A DNA stretch of 38,713 bases from a virus: IMG/VR virus record IMGVR_UViG_3300045242_000049, positions 1-38,713 of that record; one strand, given 5' to 3'. Positions 16,803 through 23,908 of the stretch are shown here, one piece after another; position 1 is the stretch's first letter, and the number at the start of each line of letters is the position of its first letter. Made by a program: the position numbers and the translations under genes. The notes beneath the pieces were generated by a model. The model saw nothing but the letters and a program-made list of their open reading frames with translations. It was not told where the DNA came from and made no database searches.

Positions 16803-17639
16803 ATGCGCCCCATCAAAATGATGACTGGTGGGCATTCTGGCGGTGGCGGCTACAACGCCGAGACTGTCGCCTGGTACACCGCCATCGCTGGGCTCGGCGC
16901 TTCGGTCACGACCACGGAGAAGAACTGGGCTGATGCATTGATCGTCGCCTGGCGCGCGCAGACGTTCGACAGCAAGACCGTTTCGATCTATCCATTCCTC
17001 GGCGCCTACATCAATGCGGCGCGCGTGCCGTTGCGGGATGCGCTCTCAGCTGGTCCCGCAGCAAATACTGGATTCGTGGATGGCGATGTTGGCAATGCAG
17101 TCGGCATCGCGAATTCGTCAGGCGCGAACAAATATTTGAACACCGGGATCACGCCGAGCCAGCTCGGTTCGTCTGGGAATGGTGGCCTGGGCTGGTACGA
17201 GCGCAACTTCCTCGGTAACGGTACAACGACCGAGATCATGGGAATGGACGAGTCCACGATCACCGCCGATGGACGTTTTGTTCTGGATATTCGTTCAAGC
17301 GGAAATCGCTTTTTCTCATTCGGAGAGGTTGGGACACGATCTGGCGATACCGTTGCAGGCGCGAACGGCTTCTATTACGGCCAGCGCAACGGAGCAACGA
17401 GCAGGGCGCTTTATAAGGACAGCACGCAGCTGGGCAGCACGAATACATCAAGCGATCCTGCATCCGGTGCGAATCAGTATTCGATCCTGCTGATGGGCTG
17501 CAACGTGCACGGCACACCGACCCAGGCGAATGGTCGCGGTGGCATCGCTGTGCTCACGGATGGCACGTTCACGACCACCGAGATTGGGGACATGAAAACC
17601 CTGATCGACATTTACCTAATCACCGCGACTGGTCGCTAA
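16803..17639 (+). CDS. Tail appendage protein with lectin-like C-terminal half
   Basis: 278 residues from ATG 16803, 1 nt after the preceding stop; AGGAAG lies about 7 nt upstream. An in-frame TTG at 16776 is possible but lies inside the fibre gene. Residues 100-278 follow the pattern of concanavalin/LamG-like jelly rolls in phage structural proteins: GFYYGQRNGATSRALYKDST, a QYSILLMGCNVHG strand, and a final LTDGTFTTTEIGDM helix start. The N-terminal half holds GGHSGGGGY. Likely carbohydrate-contact protein. Its last 24 nt overlap, tail to tail, with the acyltransferase gene on the other strand. Confidence 0.65.
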   Translation: MRPIKMMTGGHSGGGGYNAETVAWYTAIAGLGASVTTTEKNWADALIVAWRAQTFDSKTVSIYPFLGAYINAARVPLRDALSAGPAANTGFVDGDVGNAVGIANSSGANKYLNTGITPSQLGSSGNGGLGWYERNFLGNGTTTEIMGMDESTITADGRFVLDIRSSGNRFFSFGEVGTRSGDTVAGANGFYYGQRNGATSRALYKDSTQLGSTNTSSDPASGANQYSILLMGCNVHGTPTQANGRGGIAVLTDGTFTTTEIGDMKTLIDIYLITATGR

Positions 17640-18668
17640 ACCCCGACTTGCCGTAGCGCACTTTCCCGTGCCCGCGCAAGTACGGATCTTGATTCCATGT
17701 GGCTTGTGCGCGAGCAATTCTTCGAAGATGCGCTGATATGGCCTTAACTCGACGACTGCTGCGCGCTGCTTCCTGAAGCAGGCCTCGATTGTATGGAAGG
17801 ACAACGCAGCCAGCGCGGTCGATGTTGCCATGGTCAGCAAAAGAGCCGGGGCGCCAACCAGATGCGCGTCATGGGACACGAACCAGATAATCGGCCAATG
17901 GTAGAGATAGATGCCGTAGGAAACCCGGCCGATGTAGACGAACGGCTGGCGCGCTAGGAAAGGAATGCTGGTCTGGTACGAGAGCAGAATCAGCGCACCG
18001 GTCGCGCCCTCGGCGAACATGCGATCAGCTGGAAATCCAAGAGCGACAAGCAGCATCCCCACGCCAACCACGGCGATGGGAAGCATTGATCGGATCGGCA
18101 GGAATGCCAGCAAGGATCCGAAGACAAGGCCGGACATCCGTGTGTCGAACCGGAATGGCGCGCGCCAATCGAATAACCCCCACCAGCACCAGGCTGTCGC
18201 GACAACGTAAACAGCCAGCAGCAAGGCGGTTGCATTGCGTCGCTTCATGCGCGCCACGAGCGGCAGCAGCAGCGGCCAGAGCAGATAGTAATGTTCCTCG
18301 ACCGCTAGGCTCCAGGTATGCACAAGGATGCCTGCTGGGCCGATGTAGTCGTCGAGGTAGAGCAACGCGTTCGCCGCGCTGCGCCAGGTCACCCACCCAA
18401 GCGCCAGCATGGTGGCCACCAGCGTGATCAGCGCTGGGAACAGGCGCCGGGCCCGGCGCATGTAGAAGGCGCCAAGCTTGATCCCGCCAGCGCTTGTCTC
18501 GCGCAGTAGGATGGACGTGATCAGGAAGCCGGACAGCACGAAGAACACGTCGACGCCGAGATAGCCTCGCAGGCTGAGCACATGCCAGCTCGCGTGGTAT
18601 TCGATCACGGCCAGTACCGCGATCGCGCGCAGGCCGTCGAGCGCTGGATTGTAGCGAAGCGTGCTCAC
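17616..18668 (-). CDS. Membrane acyltransferase 3 (OafA-type), likely O-antigen modification
   Basis: 350 residues from a GTG that overlaps the J-domain stop (GTGA). Acyltransferase_3 (PF01757) features are clear: YNPALDGLRAIAVLAVIEYH at the start with the conserved His, GYLGVDVFFVLSGFLIT, the RRARRLFPAL loop, and HTWSLAVEEHYYLLWPLLL. Hydropathy suggests about ten membrane helices to residue 310; the final 35 residues are polar and low-similarity. Enzymes of this type transfer acetyl groups to surface polysaccharide in the inner membrane, and phage versions change O-antigen and block reinfection. Substrate is inferred. It is the last gene of the minus operon, converging on the tail genes. Confidence 0.9.
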   Translation of the reverse strand: MSTLRYNPALDGLRAIAVLAVIEYHASWHVLSLRGYLGVDVFFVLSGFLITSILLRETSAGGIKLGAFYMRRARRLFPALITLVATMLALGWVTWRSAANALLYLDDYIGPAGILVHTWSLAVEEHYYLLWPLLLPLVARMKRRNATALLLAVYVVATAWCWWGLFDWRAPFRFDTRMSGLVFGSLLAFLPIRSMLPIAVVGVGMLLVALGFPADRMFAEGATGALILLSYQTSIPFLARQPFVYIGRVSYGIYLYHWPIIWFVSHDAHLVGAPALLLTMATSTALAALSFHTIEACFRKQRAAVVELRPYQRIFEELLAHKPHGIKIRTCAGTGKCATASRGLATSRGD

Positions 18669-19315
18669 GCTGTTGCCTGCTCGTATGCCTGCATTATTTC
18701 CTGGAACCGTGCCGTGTCGCCACCGTTATCTGGGTGGTGCTTTGATCGCAGCCGCATGTATGCAGCATGGACTTCGGTCCCGTGAGCCTCGGGGCTGATA
18801 CCGAGCACATCCCACCAATGCCGGCTTGGTTGGTGCTCGATCGCCGTGAAGCCGGTGAAGGCGCGCTCGAGGATCTGGGCGCCACCATGGCGCTCTATCG
18901 CGCGCATGGCATCCAGGGTGGCCGCTACGGCGGCCAGATTGTCGGCGATGCGAACGTATCGATCGATCGCCATGCAGCGCGCTGGGCCTGTTCCCTGCCA
19001 ATATACGGCCACGCCTGGGTCGTCTGGCTCACGCTGGGTCGACTTGGGCCATCCGTCCATCCGCAGCTGCAGGTCCGTGCTGATGACCAAGTCGTCGTCC
19101 TGGATGCCCATGCGAGCAAGTTCGGCGCGCACGCGCTCGACCCCTTGGGCGATCGTGATCTCGCCGTTCACCATCCGTCGGGAGAAGGAACCGTCTGCAT
19201 TCTTGAAAAGGCTGACGTGCTCGCGCTTTTTTGCGAAGCGCGCGCGGGTGCGTTCACCAGGGAAGGTGCGCTTCCAACCGGCAGGCCATTGCAGCGGATA
19301 GGCGGGAACGCTCAT
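18665..19315 (-). CDS. J-domain protein with phage-type N-terminal domain
   Basis: 216 residues from ATG 19315. A TTG 6 nt upstream is in frame but less likely. The last 50 residues are a J-domain: HWWDVLGISPEAHGTEVHAA, then the HPD triad at 194-196 and NGGDTARFQEIMQAYEQA. The N-terminal region (AYPLQWPAGWKRT, then VERVRAELARMG) is found in similarly built phage and plasmid proteins. A C-terminal J-domain would recruit host DnaK, perhaps for replisome remodelling as lambda P needs DnaJ and DnaK. The role is inferred. The gene is coupled to the acyltransferase downstream. Confidence 0.85.
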   Translation of the reverse strand: MSVPAYPLQWPAGWKRTFPGERTRARFAKKREHVSLFKNADGSFSRRMVNGEITIAQGVERVRAELARMGIQDDDLVISTDLQLRMDGWPKSTQREPDDPGVAVYWQGTGPARCMAIDRYVRIADNLAAVAATLDAMRAIERHGGAQILERAFTGFTAIEHQPSRHWWDVLGISPEAHGTEVHAAYMRLRSKHHPDNGGDTARFQEIMQAYEQATA

Positions 19316-19317
19316 TC

Positions 19318-19569
19318 TCAAATCTCCAGGTGTTGGAGGTCGATCTCATCGACCTTGTCGCGCAGCTGGCGCTTGGCGATGCGCAGGGCTTGCGCAACTA
19401 TGCGCGGAGGCTGACTGGCATGCACATTCAGCGCCGAAATATGCAAGGCATTATGGCAATCACGCCGGAACAACCGGTATTGGATCTGGCCAGACTCGCC
19501 GACAGGTGTCCTGAACCAGCTGAAGCCGTTCCGCTTGCTTGGCTGGCGCATGGTCTGATGCTTCGTCAT
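19318..19569 (-). CDS. Small basic protein, unknown
   Basis: 83 residues starting at the ATG that overlaps the stop of the preceding gene (ATGA). The sequence begins MTKHQTMRQPSKRNGFSWFR and is basic, with RLFRRDCHNALHISALNVHA and a Lys/Arg/Gln-rich C-terminal helix. The stop is followed 2 nt later by the J-domain start. I do not recognise a family. Its tight coupling to neighbours is the main evidence that it is real; small DNA-binding function is only a guess. Confidence 0.55.
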   Translation of the reverse strand: MTKHQTMRQPSKRNGFSWFRTPVGESGQIQYRLFRRDCHNALHISALNVHASQPPRIVAQALRIAKRQLRDKVDEIDLQHLEI

Positions 19570-19850
19570 GGCGCCAACCCGAAAGCCTGCTCGAGCGCAG
19601 CACGCGTCTTTCGACGGTACTCGGCCTTGGCTCTTTTCCCGACATCGTTCCAATAAATCCAGAGGGAATTGCCGACGCTTTCCACATGCGCGTCCGTGAT
19701 GCGCGTAACTGGCGCGCTCTGGTACGCGAGCACCGCAGCCCATTGCCCACCAGTCAAGGTCACGATGTTCGTGCCAGGCCGATCGAGCTGGTGCTGCGCA
19801 TGCGCGAGCACGCCAGCGAAGGTCATGTCTGTTTTGTGGGCGATCGTCAT
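19566..19850 (-). CDS. Small protein, unknown
   Basis: 94 residues. The sequence contains LAHAQHQLDRPGTNIVTL, GGQWAAVLAYQSAPV, and a basic helix GKRAKAEYRRKTRAALEQAF near the end. It begins 5 nt after the stop of the SSB-like gene and its stop overlaps the next start. No family recognised. Its place next to an SSB-like gene suggests a replication or recombination accessory role, which is inference from context only. Confidence 0.6.
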   Translation of the reverse strand: MTIAHKTDMTFAGVLAHAQHQLDRPGTNIVTLTGGQWAAVLAYQSAPVTRITDAHVESVGNSLWIYWNDVGKRAKAEYRRKTRAALEQAFGLAP

Positions 19851-19855
19851 GGGAA

Positions 19856-20455
19856 TCAGAACGGAATTCCGTCATCGAAAGGATCGGCATCACTACTGGC
19901 CGCGGTCGCGCCTGGTTCCTGCAGCTCTTTCCATTCGTCAGATTCCTCGATCTGATCGCGGATCCATTCGGGCAGCGCGTCGAAGTCGGCTTGTTTGAAA
20001 TCGTCGAAGGAGAAGTATTGCAATTCTCCGATGCGCTCTGGCACCGACAGGCCTTTGGGGACCGACATAATCGATTCGACCTTGGCCCGGTCTTTTTCGT
20101 CGCGCACCACCTGAAGCATGCATGGCTTGCCGAGGACATTCTTGAGTTCGAAACCCTTGAGTTCGTCAGGGGTGAACGGTTTCCCGCGCCAGCTTTCCAG
20201 GGCCTTGCGCAGATGGCCTTTATCCGCGAGCGTGAGCGAGAAGTAGCGCATGACGATGAAGGGCTCGCCGGCGAAATCCCCTTCCTTTTTCACTTCGTGT
20301 GGCAGCTCCCACCGGAAGATGGCCTGGCGTCCGGTCTTGGGCTTGCCCTTGTATTCGTAATGGTTCGTGCCGAGGTCGATCAGCCCGATGCACCTGGCGA
20401 CGTGCGCGCCTGGTGGCGCTTGTTCGATGACGATTCCGCTGTCTGTCACGATCAT
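19856..20455 (-). CDS. SSB-like single-stranded DNA-binding protein
   Basis: 199 residues. The N-terminal 140 residues resemble a phage family with an OB-fold-like region: ARCIGLIDLGTNHYEYKGKP, RQAIFRWELPHEV and LRKALESWRGKPFTPDEL. The C-terminus is acidic and ends DADPFDDGIPF, almost identical to the DDDIPF tip by which bacterial SSB recruits partner proteins. That tip is the strongest evidence for SSB function. The core is not the classical bacterial SSB domain, so the assignment rests on tail and context. It begins 1 nt after a frameshifted gene and precedes two small genes. Confidence 0.7.
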   Translation of the reverse strand: MIVTDSGIVIEQAPPGAHVARCIGLIDLGTNHYEYKGKPKTGRQAIFRWELPHEVKKEGDFAGEPFIVMRYFSLTLADKGHLRKALESWRGKPFTPDELKGFELKNVLGKPCMLQVVRDEKDRAKVESIMSVPKGLSVPERIGELQYFSFDDFKQADFDALPEWIRDQIEESDEWKELQEPGATAASSDADPFDDGIPF

Positions 20456-20456
20456 G

Positions 20457-20639
20457 TTATTTCCCCGGCTTGATCTGGTTTGGCGTTAGCGTGAGTTCGA
20501 TCTTTTCCTGCAGCAGCTCGCACAGGATGCCGATCTGCTCGGCGTTCGGGTGGCAGACGATATTGAACACCAGCCGCACCGTGCCACCCTCGAGCGCCTC
20601 GATCGCGAATTTCTTGAGTTCGCATTCCTCGCATCGCAC
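20457..20639 (-). pseudogene. 3' part of the frameshifted conserved protein
   Basis: In the -1 frame relative to the upstream part, residues run CEECELKKFAIEALEGGTVR, then FNIVCHPNAEQIGILCELLQ and ELTLTPNQ. This pattern (C-x-V/L-x-KF, EGGTV, HP.....G.L, ITLTP) is the conserved C-terminal half of the protein whose start is at 20968. A GTG at 20639 could start it but has no clear Shine-Dalgarno. One inserted base at about 20641 would restore one 170-codon frame from 20968 to 20457. Confidence 0.6.
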
Positions 20640-20968
20640 TCGAGCTTGTTATCGTCGCCGACGTTGAACGGGATCTCGAGCAGGTAGTCCTTCATCGATC
20701 CGTCCCAGCGCTGCCGCAGCAGCTTCGGGAACTTCAGCGCGGTCAGGTCCGACTCGGCATCGAGCGGCAGCGCTGGCTGCTCACCGGCGAGGCTGGGCTT
20801 GCGGAACAGGAACTTGCGCAGCTGCGGGTCGAAGGCATCGAGGATTTTCTGGCCGCTGTCGACTTCGACCTTGATATCGCAGGCCAGCTTGTTATCTTCA
20901 CCATGCTTTTCCGTGCGCGGGTTGACGTGCAGCACGGTGGCCTGGGCGTTGATCAGTGCGAATTGCAT
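20486..20968 (-). CDS. Conserved phage protein, frameshifted (5' part)
   Basis: ATG 20968 has AGGAG nearby. The reading frame gives MQFALINAQATVL, HVNPRTEKHGEDNKLACDIK and, near residue 95, LLEIPFNVGDDNKLECD, then turns into Arg/Ser-rich sequence (NSRSRR) that ends at 20486. I recall this family in Pseudomonas and Burkholderia phages, always with a following segment of the kind found in the -1 frame here (see 20457-20639). The switch lies near 20641. The natural protein would have about 170 residues; the product read here is about 160 with an unrelated tail. Possibly a sequencing or assembly indel. Confidence 0.6.
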   Translation of the reverse strand: MQFALINAQATVLHVNPRTEKHGEDNKLACDIKVEVDSGQKILDAFDPQLRKFLFRKPSLAGEQPALPLDAESDLTALKFPKLLRQRWDGSMKDYLLEIPFNVGDDNKLECDARNANSRNSRSRRSRVARCGWCSISSATRTPSRSASCASCCRKRSNSR

Positions 20969-20984
20969 CGTGGTGCTCCTATTA

Positions 20985-21350
20985 TCAGACCATCCAGGAT
21001 GGTGGTCGTGGGATATCTCGACCGAGCGGTCGCCAGATATGCAGGCAGTACGGGTGGCAGTCGATATGCTCGGCCACAGGGACGTGCAGCTGCATGCAGG
21101 ACTCATCGGGATTGAAGAACAAGCGCTTGACCTGCTCCATCTCTGCCCATGTTGGCGTCCGGTGCTCAAGGCTCACGCTGACGTGGTCCCAGCCCATGCT
21201 GCTCACGGCAATGACCCGAAGCCATTCGCCGGTCGTGTCTGATCGAAAGACGAAGACGCCGCAGGTTGAGTCGCCAGCCATCGATGGTATTGCCGGATTC
21301 AGCCCATTCGGCACGATTCGGAAATGATCCAGCTGGTGGAGGTTGATCAT
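20985..21350 (-). CDS. DUF7694-type phage protein
   Basis: 121 residues, starting at an ATG that overlaps the previous stop. It follows a phage family with GWDHVSVSLEHRTPTWAEM, LFFNPDESCMQLHVP and HPYCLHIWRP, ending in PRPPSWMV; the W, H, P and C positions look structural or metal-binding. I associate it with DUF7694 from memory. The function is unknown. It sits upstream of the frameshifted gene in a run of coupled early genes. Confidence 0.7.
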   Translation of the reverse strand: MINLHQLDHFRIVPNGLNPAIPSMAGDSTCGVFVFRSDTTGEWLRVIAVSSMGWDHVSVSLEHRTPTWAEMEQVKRLFFNPDESCMQLHVPVAEHIDCHPYCLHIWRPLGRDIPRPPSWMV

Positions 21351-21622
21351 GACCCGCTCGCATCCTCGATTTCTTTTTGCCTGCGCATGCCATCAACGAT
21401 TTGTTGCTGTGTGGCGACCGTCGCCGTAAGTGGTCGCGTGTACCATCGAATCGCCTGGGCAGCGCTAATGGCACGCACTAAGCAGACATCGTCCACATCA
21501 TCTGGATTCGTGACGAGATAGATGCGGGAGCCGGACTTGCGCGGCTTTTTCGCAAGACTGAAGGGCGTTGCGTTCGGGGCTGCAGGTGCTGCAGGTGCTG
21601 ATGCATCGGGCTGATCGCTCAT
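21347..21622 (-). CDS. Small unknown protein with Ala/Pro N-terminus
   Basis: 91 residues from ATG 21622, with AAAGGA about 8 nt upstream. The first 20 residues are Ala/Pro-rich (a CAGGTGCTG tandem repeat in DNA near 21584-21601). The rest has SRIYLVTNPDDVDDVCLVRA and AAQAIRWYTRPLTATVAT. It reads like a small folded domain of the type seen in several phage early operons. Not recognised further. The stop overlaps the next gene. Confidence 0.6.
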   Translation of the reverse strand: MSDQPDASAPAAPAAPNATPFSLAKKPRKSGSRIYLVTNPDDVDDVCLVRAISAAQAIRWYTRPLTATVATQQQIVDGMRRQKEIEDASGS

Positions 21623-21654
21623 GGTGATTCCTTTGGCTTGGCTGGGTGAAGGAC

Positions 21655-21942
21655 TCATCGCGCTGCCCGCCGGCGCTTGCGCAGCTGCAGGACGTTCTGG
21701 ACGGGCTCTGGCGCCTGCTCTTTCATGAAGGCGACCGGCCAGGTAGGCCATGTCCGCAGGCAGTTCTGGTATTCGACGCCGGCCAGGAAGCGCTGCCGGA
21801 ACCGCAGCGCATCGTTCCGGTACTCGGTCCCGCGGTCGAAGTAGTGCGGTGCGCTCGGCCCGCGCGGCGTTCTGGCGAAGACCGCGACTAGGAACAGCAC
21901 GATCGATCCGAAGACACCAATCGCGAGCAGGATGGCGCTCAT
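21655..21942 (-). CDS. Small membrane protein
   Basis: 95 residues, starting at an ATG overlapping the preceding stop. Residues 2-23 (SAILLAIGVFGSIVLFLVAV) form one strong membrane helix, followed by a polar region with HYFDRGTEYRNDALRFRQRF and a basic C-terminus RKRRRAAR. By the positive-inside rule the C-terminal domain should face the cytoplasm. Function unknown. Confidence 0.6.
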   Translation of the reverse strand: MSAILLAIGVFGSIVLFLVAVFARTPRGPSAPHYFDRGTEYRNDALRFRQRFLAGVEYQNCLRTWPTWPVAFMKEQAPEPVQNVLQLRKRRRAAR

Positions 21943-22364
21943 TGCATGTACGGCGCGGCCGGGCGCAGCAGCGCTGAGAGTGGCAGCAGGTACTTCGCGC
22001 GCGCATCTGCTTCTGCCTGGCGCACCTCCTGGCCAGTCTCAACCGCTTCGCGGTAGTCATCGCGCACCATGCGCGCCAGCGGCACGGCTGCCGTCTTGCA
22101 ATACCCAAGCTTCATGGCGCCAGAGATCGCGCGCTGGAAGACGTGCTGGCGATCCTCGAGCGAGCACGGGATGCGCTGGACTGCACTGGCTGGAACCTTG
22201 CCTGTGCCGTTGCAGGCATAGCAGAGCGACTTCGATAGCGGTCGCCGATAACCACCACCTGGTCGTGGCGCGCTCGCGTCGCGCTGCCGCGGCGGGATCC
22301 AGTATTTGGTCCCATCGCACCGAAGGCACTTGACCATCGGCGAGTCTTGCACTTGATCGTTCAT
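21939..22364 (-). CDS. Zinc-ribbon protein with DnaJ-like CxxCxG motifs
   Basis: 141 residues from ATG 22364, with GGGGAA upstream; a longer in-frame reading would invade the neighbouring gene. Two motifs, CLRCDGTKYW near residue 13 and CYACNGTGKV near residue 48, match half of a DnaJ-type cysteine-rich zinc finger (CxxCxGxG). The rest is helical with QHVFQRAISGAMKLG. A DNA- or protein-binding role through a zinc site is likely. A J-domain gene lies in the same operon; a link between them is speculation. Confidence 0.7.
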   Translation of the reverse strand: MNDQVQDSPMVKCLRCDGTKYWIPPRQRDASAPRPGGGYRRPLSKSLCYACNGTGKVPASAVQRIPCSLEDRQHVFQRAISGAMKLGYCKTAAVPLARMVRDDYREAVETGQEVRQAEADARAKYLLPLSALLRPAAPYMQ

Positions 22365-22519
22365 GGGATTTTCCCCGGCATGGCAGCCTTGATGATCTGG
22401 CCGATGATCCCACCGGCGATCGCACACCCGATCACGGCGCAGATATCGATCAGGGTGATCTGCAGGCGGTAGAGCCTGGCAGCCTTGGCGATGCGCTCGC
22501 GATACGTCTGAACGCTCAT
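22361..22519 (-). CDS. Small membrane protein
   Basis: 52 residues. It begins MSVQTYRERIAKAARLY, and then one hydrophobic stretch of about 27 residues (ITLIDICAVIGCAIAGGIIG) forms a membrane helix. Start and stop both overlap neighbours (ATGA), so translation is coupled to the methyltransferase upstream. No family recognised. Confidence 0.6.
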   Translation of the reverse strand: MSVQTYRERIAKAARLYRLQITLIDICAVIGCAIAGGIIGQIIKAAMPGKIP

Positions 22520-23463
22520 GCCGCTTGATCCTGGGTTTGATGGTGTACCGCATCGATCCGTTCGCCGATCCAGCGCATACACGGCACCGCCATCGAATTG
22601 CCGAGCGCCTTGTAGCGCGGGCCGTCCGGGGTCGCTTTGCCGTTCAGGCGGATATTGGTGTAGTCGTCAGGGAAGCCGAGCATGCGTTCCCATTCCCGCG
22701 GTGTTGCGAAGCGCAGCCCGTTCGCGTCGATTAGCGCCGGGAAGCGTTTCTTGTCGGGCATGGTCTGGCCCTTGTGCAGTACCGCATCGGCTGTCTGCGC
22801 CAGCTGACCACCATCCCACCAGCACGGGATCAGAGGAGCTCCGTCACCGCGACCGCGCGGAGTAGTGCTGCCAAGTGTTCTGGCACCTTCCAGCCGTGCG
22901 TCGCTGCCCGGCGCAGGATTCCCTGACAACGCCGCTGGCTCAAGCAATACCGTTGCGGAACGGCGCCAGTCTCTACGATTTCCGACAACAAACACGCGCG
23001 CGCGGGGTGCGGCGCAGGCGAAGTATTGAGCGTCAAGCACTCGGTAGGCGAACCCATACCCGAGTTCGACCAGCGCCCCGAGGAAGGCTCCAAAGTCCCG
23101 CCCTCCTGCCGATGACAGTACGCCGGGGACGTTCTCCCATACCAGCCACTCGGGCCGATATCGGTCAGCCAAGGCAAGATAGACGAGGGCGAGGTTTCCG
23201 CGTGAATCGCTGAGCCCTTTGCGGAGCCCGGCGACGGAGAAGGACTGGCAGGGCGTTCCGCCAACAAGGACATCTGGGTTGAGGTCATCTGGCCATTCCT
23301 GGAATCGGGTCATGTCGCCGAGGTTAGGCACATGCGGGTAGTGATGCGCGAGGACCGCGCTCGGGAACTTCTCGATCTCGCTGAAACCGACCGCCTTCCA
23401 GCCGAGCGGATGCCATGCGCAGGACGCAGCTTCGATGCCCGAGCAGACAGACAGGAATCGCAT
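22516..23463 (-). CDS. C5 cytosine DNA methyltransferase
   Basis: 315 residues from ATG 23463, which overlaps the leader peptide stop. All main motifs are present: motif I SVCSGIEAASCAW, motif IV GGTPCQSFSVAG with the catalytic Cys at 72, motif VI ENV at 110-112, motif VIII PRARVFVVGNRR, and motif X ALGNSMAVP near the C-terminus. It transfers a methyl group from AdoMet to cytosine C5 in a specific site. No restriction partner is nearby, so it most likely protects phage DNA from host restriction. The target-recognition part (residues 165-250) is short. Confidence 0.92.
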   Translation of the reverse strand: MRFLSVCSGIEAASCAWHPLGWKAVGFSEIEKFPSAVLAHHYPHVPNLGDMTRFQEWPDDLNPDVLVGGTPCQSFSVAGLRKGLSDSRGNLALVYLALADRYRPEWLVWENVPGVLSSAGGRDFGAFLGALVELGYGFAYRVLDAQYFACAAPRARVFVVGNRRDWRRSATVLLEPAALSGNPAPGSDARLEGARTLGSTTPRGRGDGAPLIPCWWDGGQLAQTADAVLHKGQTMPDKKRFPALIDANGLRFATPREWERMLGFPDDYTNIRLNGKATPDGPRYKALGNSMAVPCMRWIGERIDAVHHQTQDQAA

Positions 23464-23540
23464 CAGAGTGCGAACGCAGCCGCGCGGTGCACCTTGGCAA
23501 TGGCGATCTGGGTGTTGCTGATGGTGGTCTGGCTGTTCAT
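23463..23540 (-). CDS. Leader peptide coupled to the methyltransferase
   Basis: A 25-residue ORF, MNSQTTISNTQIAIAKVHRA and five more residues, has an AGGGGAAG Shine-Dalgarno 5 nt before its ATG. Its stop overlaps the methyltransferase start (TGATG). It is the first gene of the minus operon. The strong ribosome site here and none directly before the methyltransferase suggest coupled translation. A functional peptide is possible. Confidence 0.5.
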   Translation of the reverse strand: MNSQTTISNTQIAIAKVHRAAAFAL

Positions 23541-23683
23541 TGTGCTTCCCCTGTTGGGTAGTGGTCTGTCTTGCGTGACTGAACAATGCGCCGACGCTCC
23601 GGGGACTTCAACGCCACGGATGGGAAGGATCGTTCTATTTATGATGCTTCCGCGCAGCCTCGATCCGTGCCTAGAATCCGGGC
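23541..23683 (+). promoter_or_regulatory. Divergent early control region
   Basis: This 143-nt gap separates the leftward and rightward early operons, so at least two promoters must lie here or inside the flanking genes. For the rightward side, TAGAAT at 23672-23677 ends 6 nt before ATG 23684 and there is no Shine-Dalgarno, so the first transcript may be leaderless; no clear -35 box is seen. For the leftward side I see only an A/T-rich patch around 23634-23646. No operator pair or repressor gene is recognised. Promoter assignment is weak. Confidence 0.35.
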
Positions 23684-23908
23684 ATGAATCGTCCCATCCG
23701 CATTGCCCCGATCTGGCGCGATCTGTACGCCGGTGACTCGTTCTTTTCGGCCAAGCCTTATCACGCGCTGCTGGCCACGGCTGAGGAGCTGAAGGCCGAA
23801 GGCTACGCCTACCTGCTCGAGCCGGCGCTTGGCGGCTATATCGTCCGCTGCACGGAAAGCCCACTCAAATCGCTTGAGGATGGCTTCATTCGGGCCACGC
23901 AGACATGA
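23684..23908 (+). CDS. Small unknown protein, first gene of the rightward early operon
   Basis: 74 residues. The sequence has a basic start (MNRPIRIAPIWRDLYAGD), AELKAEGYAYLLEPALG and a C-terminal helix. There is no Shine-Dalgarno before ATG 23684, so translation may be leaderless. The stop overlaps the next start (ATGA). No family recognised. Confidence 0.55.
   Translation: MNRPIRIAPIWRDLYAGDSFFSAKPYHALLATAEELKAEGYAYLLEPALGGYIVRCTESPLKSLEDGFIRATQT

Noticed and set aside
21583-21601. GCTGCAGGT tandem repeat as a regulatory element.
   Set aside because: It codes for the Ala/Pro-rich N-terminus of a small protein, which explains it.
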